From Butyrivibrio sp. MC2013 (GTDB lineage: Bacteria > Bacillota > Clostridia > Lachnospirales > Lachnospiraceae), in NCBI RefSeq assembly GCF_000424585.1, contig NZ_AUKE01000015.1, positions 45,692 through 109,691 on the forward strand: a stretch of DNA of 64,000 bases, given 5' to 3'. Position numbers and translations under genes: made by a program. Below the pieces are notes generated by a model. That model made no database searches, was not told the origin of the DNA, and saw only the letters and a program-made list of their open reading frames with translations. Below are positions 63,388 through 64,000 of the stretch, in pieces (position 1 is the stretch's first letter; each line of letters begins with the position of its first letter).

Positions 63388-63416
63388 TTGACATGAAGTT
63401 CACACCGAGATATAAT
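63388..63416 (+). promoter_or_regulatory. rRNA operon promoter P1
   Basis: TTGACA (63388-63393), 17 bases, TATAAT (63411-63416): a perfect sigma-A promoter, 336 bases before 16S. Confidence 0.9.
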
Positions 63417-63529
63417 CATTTTCGCTGCTGATGAAACGGCAACGACGCAGGACCCTTTGAGGCCGCATCCGTGCTGGATTTCAGAGCGATTGTTCTTCAA
63501 AAAAGAACAAAAAATGATTAAAAAAGTTC

Positions 63530-63558
63530 TTGACAACAAGAACGAAATGAGTTAAGAT
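63530..63558 (+). promoter_or_regulatory. rRNA operon promoter P2
   Basis: TTGACA (63530-63535), 17 bases, TAAGAT (63553-63558). From here to 63751 is the rRNA leader. Confidence 0.85.
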
Positions 63559-63751
63559 AAAATACGTTGCGGCTCACGAGAAACAAGAGCCAAGACAAAG
63601 CTTAACAGAATGAACTTTGACAACTGAACAGCAATGCAACCCTGAAGATTCCAAGCTTCTAATAAGAAGCAAAGTTATTTTCAGAGAACCAAACCAAAAG
63701 TAAACGGAAAGCAGAATTACAGCTAGTGTAATTCTGAACCGAATCGAATTT

Positions 63752-64000
<249 letters not shown>

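Overview
The window comes from a motile, Gram-positive anaerobe of the family Lachnospiraceae, probably Butyrivibrio or Pseudobutyrivibrio-like. The evidence is the 5' part of a 16S rRNA gene at the right edge with a clostridial cluster XIVa look, SufCBDSU Fe-S assembly genes, a tetrahydrofolate riboswitch before folT, flagellin with FliS, a clostridial-type Tad pilus operon and a Spy0128-type surface protein. Nearly all genes lie on the + strand; only a flavodoxin (15931-16422) and one secreted protein of unknown function (30556-31743) are on the - strand. No transposase, phage gene or CRISPR array is visible.

Layout. 107-7218: diguanylate cyclase, thymidine kinase, riboswitch-controlled folT-folC, a glycosyltransferase, pgi and acylphosphatase. 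7431-13167: an ABC exporter operon in which one permease is fused to a CPBP (CAAX-type) membrane protease domain and is followed by a second, free-standing CPBP protein. 13208-19552: a Suv3-like RNA helicase, a probable independent structured ncRNA (about 15517-15814), a flavodoxin, a two-component system and an RluA-type pseudouridine synthase. 19941-24919: a large beta-helix surface protein, a ~210 bp palindromic element, and a heavy-metal exporter with a Fur-family regulator. 24995-31743: sfsA, tRNA-Gly, then an A+T-richer accessory block (AAA ATPase, phosphotransferase, MFS pump, lipoprotein) and the lone - strand secreted protein. 31921-37335: the suf operon behind a long leader that holds a strongly folded element bounded by near-perfect 16-bp direct repeats. 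37420-46356: MATE pump, TatD, RsmA, tRNA-Lys, a chain of five hairpins, a large TPR protein and a glycogen branching enzyme with a basic tail. 46397-51183: a flagellar group (large unknown protein, flagellin, FliS) with a sigma-28-like promoter. 51427-61367: a complete Tad/Flp pilus operon ending in an FHA protein. 61586-64000: a flavodoxin-SCP2 fusion, a HIT protein, tRNA-Ser and a ribosomal RNA operon start with two strong promoters.

How the genes fit together. The flagellar and Tad operons lie back to back and together describe surface motility and adhesion; the beta-helix surface protein adds another adhesin, and the diguanylate cyclase could link the set to c-di-GMP. Fe-S assembly, flavodoxins and the metal exporter point to redox and metal homeostasis in an anaerobe. 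The most novel signals are non-coding: the folded suf leader element, the orphan ~300-nt RNA with its own promoter, pseudoknot and terminator, the palindromic element at 23161-23371, the hairpin chain at 40844-41046 and the three-hairpin 5' leader of the Tad operon. All functions are read from the sequence by eye; no database search was possible.
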